A DNA stretch of 64,000 bases from an uncultured Clostridia bacterium (GCA_947625195.1 CANQNK010000002.1:1-64000); one strand, 5' to 3'; shown: positions 1 to 7,485, numbered from the stretch's first letter. Program-made: numbers and translations. The notes: a model not told the origin generated them from the letters alone.

Positions 1-16
1 AAGTTAAAACCCGATG

Positions 17-54
17 TATAATATGCTTGTAGGATTGTAGGTGAAAGCAATCCT
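17..54 (+). promoter_or_regulatory. -10 element and leader hairpin of the binding-protein gene
   Basis: A TATAAT hexamer at 17-22 would have its -35 just outside the window. It is followed by an AGGATTG/CAATCCT inverted repeat (31-37 and 48-54) in the short leader before the binding-protein gene. The hairpin could be a transcript-stabilising element or simply an intergenic stem if the gene is part of an operon entering from the left. The -35 cannot be seen, so this is weak. Confidence 0.35.
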
Positions 55-81
55 CGTAATACATACCTGGGAGGAATTTAA

Positions 82-1506
82 GTGAGTATTTCAAAACGCA
101 TTTTGGCTTTTGCTGCGGCTTTGACACTTTCGCTTTCTTTTGCGGCGTGCGGCAGCGGCTCAGGAGGAGAGGAATCGTCGTCTGAAAAAGAGAACGTAGT
201 AAAGGTTGTTACAACGGATGATATCGACCCTATTCCTAAGGGTGCGGAAAGCACGCTTTTGTATATGGGAATTGATGACTTGAATCCCGTTGGAAATGCA
301 GAAAAATCAGTGGGACTTACGCTTTTTGAGGACAGGGGCGGAAAGATTGAATGGACGAGAGTTACAGCCAGCAATCAGGCTACAAAGCTCGGTGCCGCCT
401 TAACTGCCGGAAAGGACGTTCCTGACATTTTCAAGGGCGGAGCTTTTCCGTATCAGGTGGTTCAGGGGTTCTTCCAGCCGGTGGATGAAATAGTTGACTT
501 TAACGACGCACTTTGGGCGGACGTAAAAGCAACTGCCGATCAGTCGGTTTTAAACGGAAAACACTACTGCGTTCCGCTTCAGTACGAGGCGGCGGCTATG
601 ATCTTCTACGATAAGAATGTAATTACCGAAAACGGATTTGAGGACCCAATGGAGATGTATTATAACGATCAGTGGGATTATGATGCTATGGACGAGCTGA
701 TGGATGAGTTCGTAAAGGGCGCTGAGGGCGACGAGACAAGGTACGGCATCAATGGATATTATGCCCCGCAGTACGTTCAACAGACAGGAGAAACACTAGT
801 AACCACAGATGATTATGTTACTTACAAAAATAACCTGGATAACCCCAAGCTGGCTGCTGCCGAGGACAGGCTCGCAAACTGGCAGAAGCAGGGCTGGGTC
901 GAGCCTAGCTGGATTGGAAACGCTGCCGAAGCGTTTAAAAAGAACATCTTGTTCTATTCTATGGGTGCATGGGCTGCAACAGGAAGCGGAAACGGTCCGT
1001 CAAACGGTGACAACTGGGGCGTTGTTCCGATACCGAAAGACCCCGCCTACGAGGGTGAGCTTCCGATTTCAAGCGCTACCACAACTCAGTATATGTGGGT
1101 AAAGGGCTCGACCAAGAAAGAGGCGGTAAAGACCTTTTACGAATGCTACAGAATAGCTGTAACAGATCCGGAATATCAGCAGAATACTAAGGACAAGTGG
1201 CTTGCGGATAATCCGAACTGGAACGAGGAGGCTTATCAGATTTTAAAAGATGCCGCAGACCCGAACAAGTGTCTTATGATATTTGACCCCGCATATGGTG
1301 TTTCAAGTCTTATGAGCGACGACTTCAGCGGATTTATGTCAGGAGTTTCTCTTGCAAACTGGATATATAAGAGCACCTCTGCTCCTGATGAGCAGGGTAT
1401 CAGCTACTCGTGGACGCAGACCAAGGAAAAGTTTTCTCCGACCGTCGACTCAGAGCTTAAAACGCTTAACGACAATATCAAAAAATTTATTGATAACGAT
1501 AAGTAA
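82..1506 (+). CDS. ABC transporter substrate-binding lipoprotein (family 1 extracellular solute-binding)
   Basis: Membrane-anchored solute-binding protein of 474 residues. It probably captures a sugar or oligosaccharide for an ABC importer. The N-terminus is a lipoprotein signal: basic MSISKR, a hydrophobic core, then LSFAAC with the lipobox Cys near residue 22, followed by a Gly/Ser/Glu-rich linker. The body has the aromatic-rich, two-lobe look of family 1 solute-binding proteins, but the ligand cannot be told. The start is GTG at 82, with GGGAGGAA 6 nt upstream. No permease or ATPase follows. The gene is closed by a hairpin at 1523-1554, so any partners lie upstream of the window or elsewhere. 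Confidence 0.85.
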   Translation: MSISKRILAFAAALTLSLSFAACGSGSGGEESSSEKENVVKVVTTDDIDPIPKGAESTLLYMGIDDLNPVGNAEKSVGLTLFEDRGGKIEWTRVTASNQATKLGAALTAGKDVPDIFKGGAFPYQVVQGFFQPVDEIVDFNDALWADVKATADQSVLNGKHYCVPLQYEAAAMIFYDKNVITENGFEDPMEMYYNDQWDYDAMDELMDEFVKGAEGDETRYGINGYYAPQYVQQTGETLVTTDDYVTYKNNLDNPKLAAAEDRLANWQKQGWVEPSWIGNAAEAFKKNILFYSMGAWAATGSGNGPSNGDNWGVVPIPKDPAYEGELPISSATTTQYMWVKGSTKKEAVKTFYECYRIAVTDPEYQQNTKDKWLADNPNWNEEAYQILKDAADPNKCLMIFDPAYGVSSLMSDDFSGFMSGVSLANWIYKSTSAPDEQGISYSWTQTKEKFSPTVDSELKTLNDNIKKFIDNDK

Positions 1507-1522
1507 AATAAATGTTTCAAAA

Positions 1523-1554
1523 AATCCGGTTAAGCTTAAATGCTTAACCGGATT
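1523..1554 (+). terminator. Hairpin terminator after the binding-protein gene
   Basis: A perfect 13-bp inverted repeat (AATCCGGTTAAGC, loop TTAAAT, GCTTAACCGGATT) starts 16 nt after the stop codon. The tail is only moderately T-rich, so it may act as an RNA 3'-end stabiliser as much as an intrinsic terminator. Read from the minus strand it also lies just past the end of the candidate RNA at 1561-1735. Confidence 0.7.
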
Positions 1555-1560
1555 AATTTC

Positions 1561-1735
1561 TAAAAATAAAATTCCACCTTGCCGTCGCATAGCATATAAA
1601 ACCCGCACTCTCGCAGGTGGGTAACCGCCTGATTGTTTCACGATCCCCTCGTCCCGTAAGGATTTCTCGGCTTTCGCGGAGCCTTAGAGGAGGGCCTTCA
1701 ATCTGCAAACAGAGCTAAAGTTCCCTTTAAAAATG
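1561..1735 (-). ncRNA. Candidate structured small RNA, possibly 6S RNA (ssrS)
   Basis: This segment has no credible ORF and is GC-richer than the surrounding gaps. Read on the minus strand it holds GGCUccgcgaaAGCC and UCC-UUAC-GGGA hairpins inside a CCCUC/GAGGG closing stem. It ends with CCACCUGC pairing to GCAAGGUGG, followed by AAUUUUAUUUUUA, which works as a terminator although the loop is long. A promoter sits just upstream (1742-1770). The length (about 175 nt) and its position as a stand-alone unit fit 6S RNA. I base that on overall appearance and the ACCCACCUG segment, not on an alignment, so the identity is tentative. It could instead be a long 3' UTR of the DUF1292 mRNA. Confidence 0.45.
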
Positions 1736-1741
1736 TGTTGG

Positions 1742-1770
1742 ATTAAAAAAAACTATGCTTGATCGAACAA
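1742..1770 (-). promoter_or_regulatory. Promoter for the candidate small RNA
   Basis: On the minus strand, TTGTTC (-35) and TTTAAT (-10) are separated by 17 nt. This would start transcription near 1735, at the 5' edge of the GC-rich structured segment. Confidence 0.4.
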
Positions 1771-1826
1771 GGCAGAAATTTTACAAACGTATTATCTGCT
1801 TTTGTCTGTGTTTTTATTCGCTTATA

Positions 1827-2159
1827 TCAGTTATCCTCACTGTGATGATGCTCACAGCTTTCGTCGTCGCACTCACCTTCGTACATATCTTCGAGCATAG
1901 ACATGAATATTTCACCGACCTTGTCAAAGGTCTCATCGTCGTCTACTGATACCAATATCTCTTCGTTTTCTTCGTAAACGCTTTTCAGTATTACCAAAAG
2001 TCCGTCGTCTTCAAGCGAATCCTGCGAATCATCATAATATGGCGTGAGGGCATAGTAAATTTCGCCCTTGTACTCGGTTTCCGCCAAAACCTCAAAGGTC
2101 TGCTCTTTTCCTTCTTCATCTACCAGTGTATAAAGGTCGGGTGTGTATTCGTTCGGCAT
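1827..2159 (-). CDS. DUF1292 domain protein (YrzB/UPF0473-like)
   Basis: Small acidic cytosolic protein of 110 residues. The pattern of a short beta-rich core (LYTLVDEEGKEQTFEVLAE) followed by YYALTPY and a Glu/Asp-rich second half is that of the DUF1292 family, which is widespread in Firmicutes and has no established biochemical function. In many relatives it sits near alaS and ruvX/yqgF; here it stands alone. The ORF track starts 23 codons upstream, but ATG at 2159 has GGAGG 8 nt before it and is preferred. The C-terminus carries a short Cys/His-rich end (CDDESCEHHH) that might bind metal; that is speculation. Confidence 0.8.
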   Translation of the reverse strand: MPNEYTPDLYTLVDEEGKEQTFEVLAETEYKGEIYYALTPYYDDSQDSLEDDGLLVILKSVYEENEEILVSVDDDETFDKVGEIFMSMLEDMYEGECDDESCEHHHSEDN

Positions 2160-2216
2160 ATCATATCCTCCTTTTAAAGAAAAAATGCTGTGACTTTTAA
2201 TCACGGCAACACAATT

Positions 2217-2245
2217 ATTATACACCATATTTTCTTATAAGTCAA
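2217..2245 (-). promoter_or_regulatory. Sigma-A-type promoter of the DUF1292 gene
   Basis: On the minus strand TTGACT and a perfect TATAAT lie 17 nt apart, about 50 nt before the preferred ATG. Confidence 0.75.
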
Positions 2246-2302
2246 GCGGAATTTGTAAAAGTAATGTTAAATAAAAAAATATAAATTTTTTTGAAAAAAC
2301 TA

Positions 2303-2331
2303 TTGACAATGCACAATAAATATGCTATATT
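2303..2331 (+). promoter_or_regulatory. Strong promoter of the small-ORF locus
   Basis: A perfect TTGACA (2303-2308), a 17-nt spacer and TATATT (2326-2331) are present. It drives a stretch of about 430 nt that contains no gene in the ORF track and ends in a good terminator at 2736-2767. Confidence 0.8.
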
Positions 2332-2356
2332 ATAAACAAGGAAAAGGAAGAAAGGA

Positions 2357-2404
2357 ATGATGAGTATGAAAGCTTATCAGAAATCTATCCGAATCATCAA
2401 ATAA
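2357..2404 (+). CDS. Putative 15-residue peptide (small ORF 1)
   Basis: Fifteen codons, basic (MMSMKAYQKSIRIIK), about 20 nt downstream of the predicted transcription start. AGGAAG lies 7 nt before the first ATG. It could be a leader peptide or a functional small cationic peptide. I recognise no family. The support is position and ribosome-binding site only. Confidence 0.3.
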   Translation: MMSMKAYQKSIRIIK

Positions 2405-2420
2405 GAAGGGAGCGAGTCCA

Positions 2421-2486
2421 ATGGGTTTTGAAGATTCATCACAGGTTTTTCTTTCCGCTGTTGCTCGTAAATCTAGGAGGACTTAA
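2421..2486 (+). CDS. Putative 21-residue peptide (small ORF 2)
   Basis: Twenty-one codons beginning MGFEDSSQ and ending in a basic ARKSRRT. GGGAG lies 8 nt upstream of the ATG. It follows small ORF 1 by 16 nt, so the two could be translated in series from the same transcript. The start overlaps one copy of an octamer, GTCCAATG, that recurs twice further down the locus. No family recognised. Confidence 0.35.
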   Translation: MGFEDSSQVFLSAVARKSRRT

Positions 2487-2566
2487 AACTCAGACGAAAG
2501 AGCTGATAAAGTTAAATCATTTTGATATAAATATTTGAAGGACAGGGAAAGACAATTAAGGGTAGA

Positions 2567-2671
2567 ATGGCAAGTAGCTTGGGGGGTGATTCCGCCGGTT
2601 ATTCAGACTTTTATCTAAAACGAAATTTAATAAAGGAAGTACGGTCCAATGAAGTAATTGGTTTTCATTAA
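2567..2671 (+). CDS. Putative 34-residue peptide (small ORF 3)
   Basis: Thirty-four codons beginning MASSLGGDSAGYSDF and ending VRSNEVIGFH. AAGGG lies a few nt upstream of the ATG. The Gly/Ser-rich front and charged back half look like protein rather than random sequence, but no family is recognised. The 3' end overlaps the first copy of a 15-nt duplicated segment. The second copy, 53 nt on, would encode nearly the same VRSNE ending in one frame without a start codon, so the region may also be a partly duplicated or decaying gene. Confidence 0.35.
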   Translation: MASSLGGDSAGYSDFYLKRNLIKEVRSNEVIGFH

Positions 2672-2706
2672 AATAAAATCTATGAAATAAGGTACGGTCC
2701 AATGAA
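2639..2706 (+). repeat. Two direct copies of GTACGGTCCAATGAA
   Basis: Identical 15-mers lie at 2639-2653 and 2692-2706, a period of 53 nt. The inner octamer GTCCAATG also occurs at 2416-2423 at the start of small ORF 2. Both 15-mers continue into a minimal ATG-AAR-TAA reading frame. This could be a segment duplication, a protein or RNA binding element, or a decoy start. Confidence 0.7.
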
Positions 2707-2735
2707 ATAAGTAGTTTTTAAAAATTTAATACACA

Positions 2736-2767
2736 AAAAGCAGACGGGTTTTGTCGTCTGCTTTTTT
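2736..2767. terminator. Bidirectional intrinsic terminator
   Basis: AAAAGCAGACG, an 8-nt loop, and CGTCTGCTTTTTT. The run of T on the plus side closes the small-ORF locus. The complementary A run serves the minus-strand cpsB-like gene that ends at 2793. Confidence 0.85.
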
Positions 2768-2792
2768 GATGCAACAAATTTTGTTTTACACG

Positions 2793-3509
2793 CTACAGGA
2801 TCACCTCGTAGGTTTCCATATCCTTTAAAAGCCTTTTTCCGCTTTCTTTAATTTGCTCTACTTTGTCGTGTCCGTACTTTTTTGCTATAACCTCGTATGC
2901 TTTTGCAACGGGAACACCTCTGTCCTCGTGATGCATATCACTTCCTATTACCTGGACAAATCCTTGATTCATAAGCTTAAAGCAGCGCTTTTTGGTTTTT
3001 CTTTCAAGAAAAGAATTTGAATTTAGCTGGCCTAAAACATCCAGCGACATCAAGGCTTCAAGTTCGCTATAATCGGTAAAGTTTAAATATCTCTCAATGT
3101 GCGCGACCAAAATTTTAACTCTGCCACAGTCTACCAGCTGTGAAACGATATCTATTATCTGATTCGACAGACGCAGATACGGCATTTCAAGCAGAAGGTA
3201 ATTAGTTCCCTCAATGCACAGCTTTTCAAGATCGTCAAGGTGATTGAGCTTGCTTGTGTATAAAACCTCTGCGCCAAGCAGAATTTTAGGGTGATCAGGC
3301 TTGAGATAAGGCTTTAACTGCTCGTAAGAATTCTGTCTTGCTGACAAAAAGCTTTTTGTATCAATTTCGTGACAGTAAAAGTGCGGAGTGGCTATTACCA
3401 GATCCGTGCCGTTGCGGGCCATTATATCCAGAAGATGCACGGATTCCTCCACGGAAGCAGAGCCATCGTCGAGGCAGGGGAGTATATGCGAATGAAAATC
3501 TATCGTCAT
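2793..3509 (-). CDS. CpsB/CapC-type tyrosine-protein phosphatase (PHP fold)
   Basis: Metal-dependent phosphotyrosine phosphatase of 238 residues, expected to dephosphorylate the CpsD-like kinase encoded just upstream. The PHP signature is plain: HSHILPCLDDG at the N-terminus, ATPHF near residue 42, LGAEVLY near 80, VAHIERY near 137 and GSDMHH near 195; these supply the His/Asp/Glu metal ligands. Length is usual for YwqE/CpsB proteins. It is the last gene of a three-gene minus-strand operon, 30 nt after cpsD. Family knowledge places this pair in control of capsule or exopolysaccharide polymerisation. No glycosyltransferases are nearby, so the controlled polymer cannot be named. Confidence 0.9.
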   Translation of the reverse strand: MTIDFHSHILPCLDDGSASVEESVHLLDIMARNGTDLVIATPHFYCHEIDTKSFLSARQNSYEQLKPYLKPDHPKILLGAEVLYTSKLNHLDDLEKLCIEGTNYLLLEMPYLRLSNQIIDIVSQLVDCGRVKILVAHIERYLNFTDYSELEALMSLDVLGQLNSNSFLERKTKKRCFKLMNQGFVQVIGSDMHHEDRGVPVAKAYEVIAKKYGHDKVEQIKESGKRLLKDMETYEVIL

Positions 3510-3539
3510 ATATACCTCCTCCGTTTATGCATGATGCAG

Positions 3540-4328
3540 CTAAGCTTTTGCCTTTTCGGAATCTGAAACCGGTTCTGAATATGAATAGTCATAATTATAG
3601 TAACTCTTCTTGTAATATCCCGAGCTTCCGGAAACCTGACATGCAGTTTTAATAAATCCCAGAACCTTTCCGTTTGCAAGCTGTATCTGCGAAAGCGCAC
3701 GCTGAAGGTCTGTGTGTCTTGTATATCCGTCGCGGATGATAAACACGATACCCGAAATGTAATCGTTCAACAACTGAGAGTCCGAAACGACATTTACAGG
3801 CGGTGTGTCTATAAGTATGTAGTCATAGTGAGACCGCAAAACCTCAATGAGCTTTCCTGTGTTTGGTGATGACAAAATCTCCGCAGGATTCGGAGGAATA
3901 GGCCCCGACGTGATCACATCAAGATTGGGTCTGATGTTTTTCGATATAGCTTCCGAAACGGTACACATTCCGCTTAAAATTGTACTTGCGCCCTTTGAAC
4001 GATCAAGCTTAAGCAGTGAATGCTGAACCGGTTTTCTCATATCAAGGTCGATAAGAAGTACCTTTGCTCCCGTTGAGGCGAGAGTTATCGCCATATTAAG
4101 GCAGTTGGTGCTTTTTCCCTCTGCCGGATTTGCAGATGTGAATGCTATGACCTTGTTTTTTGTCTGAGAAAGCGAAAACATAAGATTTGTTCTTGCGGTG
4201 TTATATGCCTCGCTTATTATAAACTTTGTACCTTCGTTAAGTATGTATTTTCTGGACGTGGATCTTGAACGTCTCAGTTCATTTCTGTGGGTGGACGATT
4301 TTGAGCTTTTAGCGGTTCTTGTATTCAT
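3540..4328 (-). CDS. CpsD/CapB-type tyrosine-protein kinase (BY-kinase)
   Basis: Cytoplasmic ATPase half of a bacterial tyrosine kinase, 262 residues. Walker A ANPAEGKST is near residues 66-74, the Walker A' VLLIDLDMRKP near 93-103 and Walker B ILIDTPP near 175-181. The C-terminus ends in the tyrosine cluster YYKKSYYNYDYSY, the autophosphorylation tail of this family. The N-terminal 30 residues are Ser/Arg-rich and basic. ATG 4328 has GGGAGG 8 nt before it and overlaps the end of the wzz-like gene by 20 nt, so translation is probably coupled to its membrane activator. The phosphatase follows directly. Confidence 0.92.
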   Translation of the reverse strand: MNTRTAKSSKSSTHRNELRRSRSTSRKYILNEGTKFIISEAYNTARTNLMFSLSQTKNKVIAFTSANPAEGKSTNCLNMAITLASTGAKVLLIDLDMRKPVQHSLLKLDRSKGASTILSGMCTVSEAISKNIRPNLDVITSGPIPPNPAEILSSPNTGKLIEVLRSHYDYILIDTPPVNVVSDSQLLNDYISGIVFIIRDGYTRHTDLQRALSQIQLANGKVLGFIKTACQVSGSSGYYKKSYYNYDYSYSEPVSDSEKAKA

Positions 4329-5055
4329 AGTCGTAACCTCCCTTTACGTTAGCTTCAAAGTCAACGATTTCTGCAAATACGGGTATTCCGTACATTGCGA
4401 ATAAATCGTCAGCCGGTTTGATTTTTGTATCAACCATTTCAACTACTATTGCGATAACACAGCCCAGTACAAGTCCGATTATCAAGCCTACTGCAGTATT
4501 TCTAGGTACGTTGGGAGAGGACGGATTATCCGGCACGCTTGCCGCAACGACCTCCTTAACGACACCGGAATCAACTACGGAGGAATAAACGCTGTGAGCG
4601 TTTAAATCAATGCTTTGTGCAACGGCAGCCGATAGATCCGGATCTCCCGTTTCTACGCTTACTGTGAGTATTGCCGTATTTTCAGGTGCGGTAACTGTGA
4701 TCCAGTCAGTTATTTCAGAACTTGTAAACTCATTGACGCCGTAATCATTTTTTAAGTCCTCCAATATATAGTTTACCATCTTTTCACTGGTGAAAAGAAT
4801 CTGACAGGTGCTGGCAAGCTTTTCTGACGCCTGAAGATCCTGATATCCTATTTCCTGCTGCGAACTGCTGCTTACACTTTCACTCGACTGAACGTACAGC
4901 ATTACGCTGGAGGTGTATTTTTTGGGGATTATAAGCGACGAAATTATAAGCGAACCCATGGTGAATATAACAACAAGCGCGATTATAAACTTGATGTGCT
5001 TTATAATCATAAAATACATACTTTTTAAGTCTATCGTCTTTTCAGTGTTATCCAT
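4309..5055 (-). CDS. Wzz/CpsC-type polysaccharide chain-length and kinase-activator protein
   Basis: Membrane protein of 248 residues with two transmembrane helices (about residues 21-43 and 196-218) flanking an extracytoplasmic domain. The Pro-rich PDNPSSPNVPRN just before the second helix is typical of Wzz/CpsC. In Gram-positives this protein anchors and activates the separate CpsD kinase. The ORF track begins at 5085, but GGAG is 8 nt before the ATG at 5055, and the upstream in-frame ATG is too close to it. First gene of the wzz-cpsD-cpsB operon, with its own promoter at 5101-5129. Confidence 0.9.
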   Translation of the reverse strand: MDNTEKTIDLKSMYFMIIKHIKFIIALVVIFTMGSLIISSLIIPKKYTSSVMLYVQSSESVSSSSQQEIGYQDLQASEKLASTCQILFTSEKMVNYILEDLKNDYGVNEFTSSEITDWITVTAPENTAILTVSVETGDPDLSAAVAQSIDLNAHSVYSSVVDSGVVKEVVAASVPDNPSSPNVPRNTAVGLIIGLVLGCVIAIVVEMVDTKIKPADDLFAMYGIPVFAEIVDFEANVKGGYDYEYKNR

Positions 5056-5100
5056 TAACATTTCTCCTTTAAAATTGTTACACAATTTTCTGCAATTGTT

Positions 5101-5129
5101 ATCATAACATATTTATTATTTGATGTCAA
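5101..5129 (-). promoter_or_regulatory. Promoter of the wzz-cpsD-cpsB operon
   Basis: On the minus strand TTGACA and TATGAT are separated by 17 nt, about 45 nt before the chosen start codon. Confidence 0.75.
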
Positions 5130-5239
5130 CACAAAAATGAAGTAAATTTTTTCTTTATGTCATATATGTCGGTTTTATGTTAAAATTATTCATTTGTATA
5201 TGCTTTATGCCGATAAGCCGCTTAAATTTTACTTTTGAG

Positions 5240-5268
5240 TTGACTTTAAAATTAAAATGTTGTATCAT
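5240..5268 (+). promoter_or_regulatory. Promoter of the first LCP gene
   Basis: TTGACT and TATCAT with a 17-nt spacer, about 40 nt upstream of the chosen ATG at 5309. The promoter lies inside the N-terminal extension of the ORF-track entry, which argues against that longer start. Confidence 0.7.
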
Positions 5269-5308
5269 ATTTACATTAAAGCTGTTTTTTATGAAAGGAG
5301 AACGCCTT

Positions 5309-6907
5309 ATGGATAAGTCAATTGATGATATCATAAACGAAACTATGGAAAAAAAACGTAAAAATATTGGCGAACAATCACCTGAAACTCAGCACGACAG
5401 CAAAAAGACTACGCTTGAAAACACCTCGGACTATCTGATTTCCGATATATACGAAGAAAAGGACAATTTTAAAACTAAAGATGATAATATTTATACGGCG
5501 GATAATGCTGCGGAGAACAGGCCCGAGGAACACGTGACGATTTCTCAGGATGTTTTTGACAGCATTATAAGTTCAAGAGAAAAGCCAGAAACAAAAAAAA
5601 TAAACTCAAAAGGTGCTGCTGACGAGTTTTTGGCGGATAATTACAGTGAAGAGGATGAGGATCTGGCTTCTCTGGGAATCGCGGGCAAAGAAGGAAAAAA
5701 GGTTACCGATTATAAAAGCAAAGAGTATAAAAAGGATTCGCCGAAGGACTTTGACAAGGCCTATTATGATAAGTACGATAAATTAAAAAAACTGGATGCA
5801 CCGCCTGAAAGGCCGCAAAGCAAAAGCAAAAACCGACTAAAGAAAAACGGTAAGAAAAGATGGTCGGCAAAGAAAAAGATCATAGTTATAGTTATAATAA
5901 TTTTGCTTATTCTGCTATTGCTTGCAGGCGCTGCAGTGGCTCTTATTTTTAACTATATCTCAAAAATCAATATAGTTAAAAATCCCGATACCTCAATAGT
6001 TTCTTCCATATCTGATGATGACAAAGCCAATAAGCCGGATTCTCCTCAAAAGGATATAGACGAGCTCAATGAGAAGATCAAAAACAATATGGAGAACAAA
6101 AGCGAGCCGATTATGTATGACGAAAATGTAATGAATATTCTGGTAATCGGAACGGATTCAAGAGGCTCTGACAGAGGCAGAAGCGATAGTATGATACTGG
6201 TATCTCTTAACAAAAATACCAAAAAGATTGTTATGACATCCTTCTTAAGAGATATTTACCTTCATATTCCGCAGGTCGATGAATACACAAGGCTCAATCA
6301 CGCCTACGCTTACGGCGGCGCTGAGCTTTTGATGGACACGATCGAGCAGAATTTCAGAATAAAAATTGACAAGTACGTTATGGTGAACTTTTCCTCCTTT
6401 GTTGACGTTGTTGATTCTGTCGGCGGAGTAGATATAAATGTCACAGAGGACGAGGTGCAGTACGTTAATTCGTATTTGTCTGAGATAAACATGTTAAGAG
6501 GCGATCCGGCAGGCTCGGATAAAATAAGCTCTGCGGGACTTTATACACTTAACGGAAAGCAGGCTCTGGCATATTCAAGAATAAGATATGTCGGTACGGA
6601 CTTCGGCAGGACCGAAAGGCAGAGAACCGTTATGTCCAAAGTCCTCAACAAGGCAAAGGATCTAAATCTGTTTGAGATAAACGATCTGTTAGACGTTTTG
6701 CTTCCTAAGCTTACCACAAATCTTACAGAGGGCGAAATATTCTCTCTCGTTCTAGATGTGTTTGAATATCTTGACTTTGATACGGTTTCACAGGCAATAC
6801 CTCAAAACAGCGATTTCAGCTATCTCACTATAAGAGGTATGAGCGTTCTGGGTATAAACTTTGACTCAAGCATAGCTTACCTTAAAAGGACGATCTACGA
6901 CAAGTAA
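5309..6907 (+). CDS. LytR-CpsA-Psr (LCP) family cell-wall polymer ligase
   Basis: Membrane-anchored enzyme of 532 residues, expected to transfer lipid-linked anionic glycopolymers to peptidoglycan outside the cell. A cytoplasmic region of about 190 residues is acidic at first and becomes strongly Lys/Arg-rich before a single helix at about 191-216. The LCP domain starts near residue 275 with NILVIGTDSRG, has FLRDIYLHIP and GGAELLMDTIEQNF, and ends with YSRIRY and a DFGRTERQR Arg motif. ATG 5309 has AAAGGAG 9 nt upstream; the 44 extra residues in the ORF track overlap the promoter. The divergent neighbour is the wzz-cpsD-cpsB operon, so both sets probably serve one envelope polymer. The long tail is unusual for the family. 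Confidence 0.9.
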   Translation: MDKSIDDIINETMEKKRKNIGEQSPETQHDSKKTTLENTSDYLISDIYEEKDNFKTKDDNIYTADNAAENRPEEHVTISQDVFDSIISSREKPETKKINSKGAADEFLADNYSEEDEDLASLGIAGKEGKKVTDYKSKEYKKDSPKDFDKAYYDKYDKLKKLDAPPERPQSKSKNRLKKNGKKRWSAKKKIIVIVIIILLILLLLAGAAVALIFNYISKINIVKNPDTSIVSSISDDDKANKPDSPQKDIDELNEKIKNNMENKSEPIMYDENVMNILVIGTDSRGSDRGRSDSMILVSLNKNTKKIVMTSFLRDIYLHIPQVDEYTRLNHAYAYGGAELLMDTIEQNFRIKIDKYVMVNFSSFVDVVDSVGGVDINVTEDEVQYVNSYLSEINMLRGDPAGSDKISSAGLYTLNGKQALAYSRIRYVGTDFGRTERQRTVMSKVLNKAKDLNLFEINDLLDVLLPKLTTNLTEGEIFSLVLDVFEYLDFDTVSQAIPQNSDFSYLTIRGMSVLGINFDSSIAYLKRTIYDK

Positions 6908-6917
6908 AAAGATTAAA

Positions 6918-6949
6918 AAAGAGCAGCCTTTAATTGACTGCTCTTTGTT
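6918..6949. terminator. Bidirectional terminator between LCP and CarD-like genes
   Basis: AAAGAGCAG pairs with CTGCTCTTT across an 11-nt loop, with T-rich flanks on both strands. It sits between two converging genes and overlaps the last codons of the CarD-like gene. Confidence 0.8.
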
Positions 6950-7457
6950 GTTTATGTTTGTCTGCCGAATAGCTTTTGATAAAGCTTAAAACATTTGCCG
7001 GTTCAATGTCGAGCGACACGGCTATCTCTTCAAACGTCACTTTTTCGGCCTCTTTTAAAAACCTTTCGTCAAATCCGGACAGGTTTTTCCCCTTTGAGTG
7101 AAGCTCCTCCCTGCGTTTTGCTATGCTTTTGGCAAGTGACAAAATCTTTTTGCTGTCGCCTGAGTGCAGTATTTCAGAAAATATTCTTCGCCGCTCACCG
7201 GTGTCGTCTATCCAGACGCAAGCCTTTGACGATACCTCTTTTATCATTTCAACTATTTCCGTCTTGGGCATAAGCCCGCGCATTTTTGTTACGGTAGCAG
7301 GGCCGTTGCAGGGTGCGAATATCGTAGAATTTTTGTCAAAAACGGGCCTTAAAAGATAGTAGTCAAGCTCTTTCTCACCGAACTTTTTCTTTACTATTTC
7401 ACATACCGTACATACTCCCTGTGTTCCGTACAGTACGACGTCATTTTCGCTGTACAT
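6930..7457 (-). CDS. CarD/CdnL-TRCF-type transcriptional regulator
   Basis: Protein of 175 residues whose first 60 residues (YSENDVVLYGTQGVCTVCEIVKKKFG) form the Tudor-like RNA-polymerase-binding domain shared by CarD and Mfd. The remainder is helical and matches the DNA-binding half of CarD proteins, including a C-terminal KLxR-like helix. Such proteins bind the RNA polymerase beta subunit and stabilise open complexes at many promoters. The ORF track starts at a GTG (7466), but AGGTG lies 7 nt before ATG 7457, which is preferred. It is convergent with the LCP gene and stands alone. Its targets are unknown. Confidence 0.85.
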   Translation of the reverse strand: MYSENDVVLYGTQGVCTVCEIVKKKFGEKELDYYLLRPVFDKNSTIFAPCNGPATVTKMRGLMPKTEIVEMIKEVSSKACVWIDDTGERRRIFSEILHSGDSKKILSLAKSIAKRREELHSKGKNLSGFDERFLKEAEKVTFEEIAVSLDIEPANVLSFIKSYSADKHKQQRAVN

Positions 7458-7485
7458 TTTAATCACCTAAAATCCTTTCTATTTT

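Noticed and set aside
5177-5308. N-terminal extension of the first LCP protein in the ORF track
   Set aside because: It covers the promoter and ribosome-binding site and encodes a Cys/Phe-rich stretch unlike the family.
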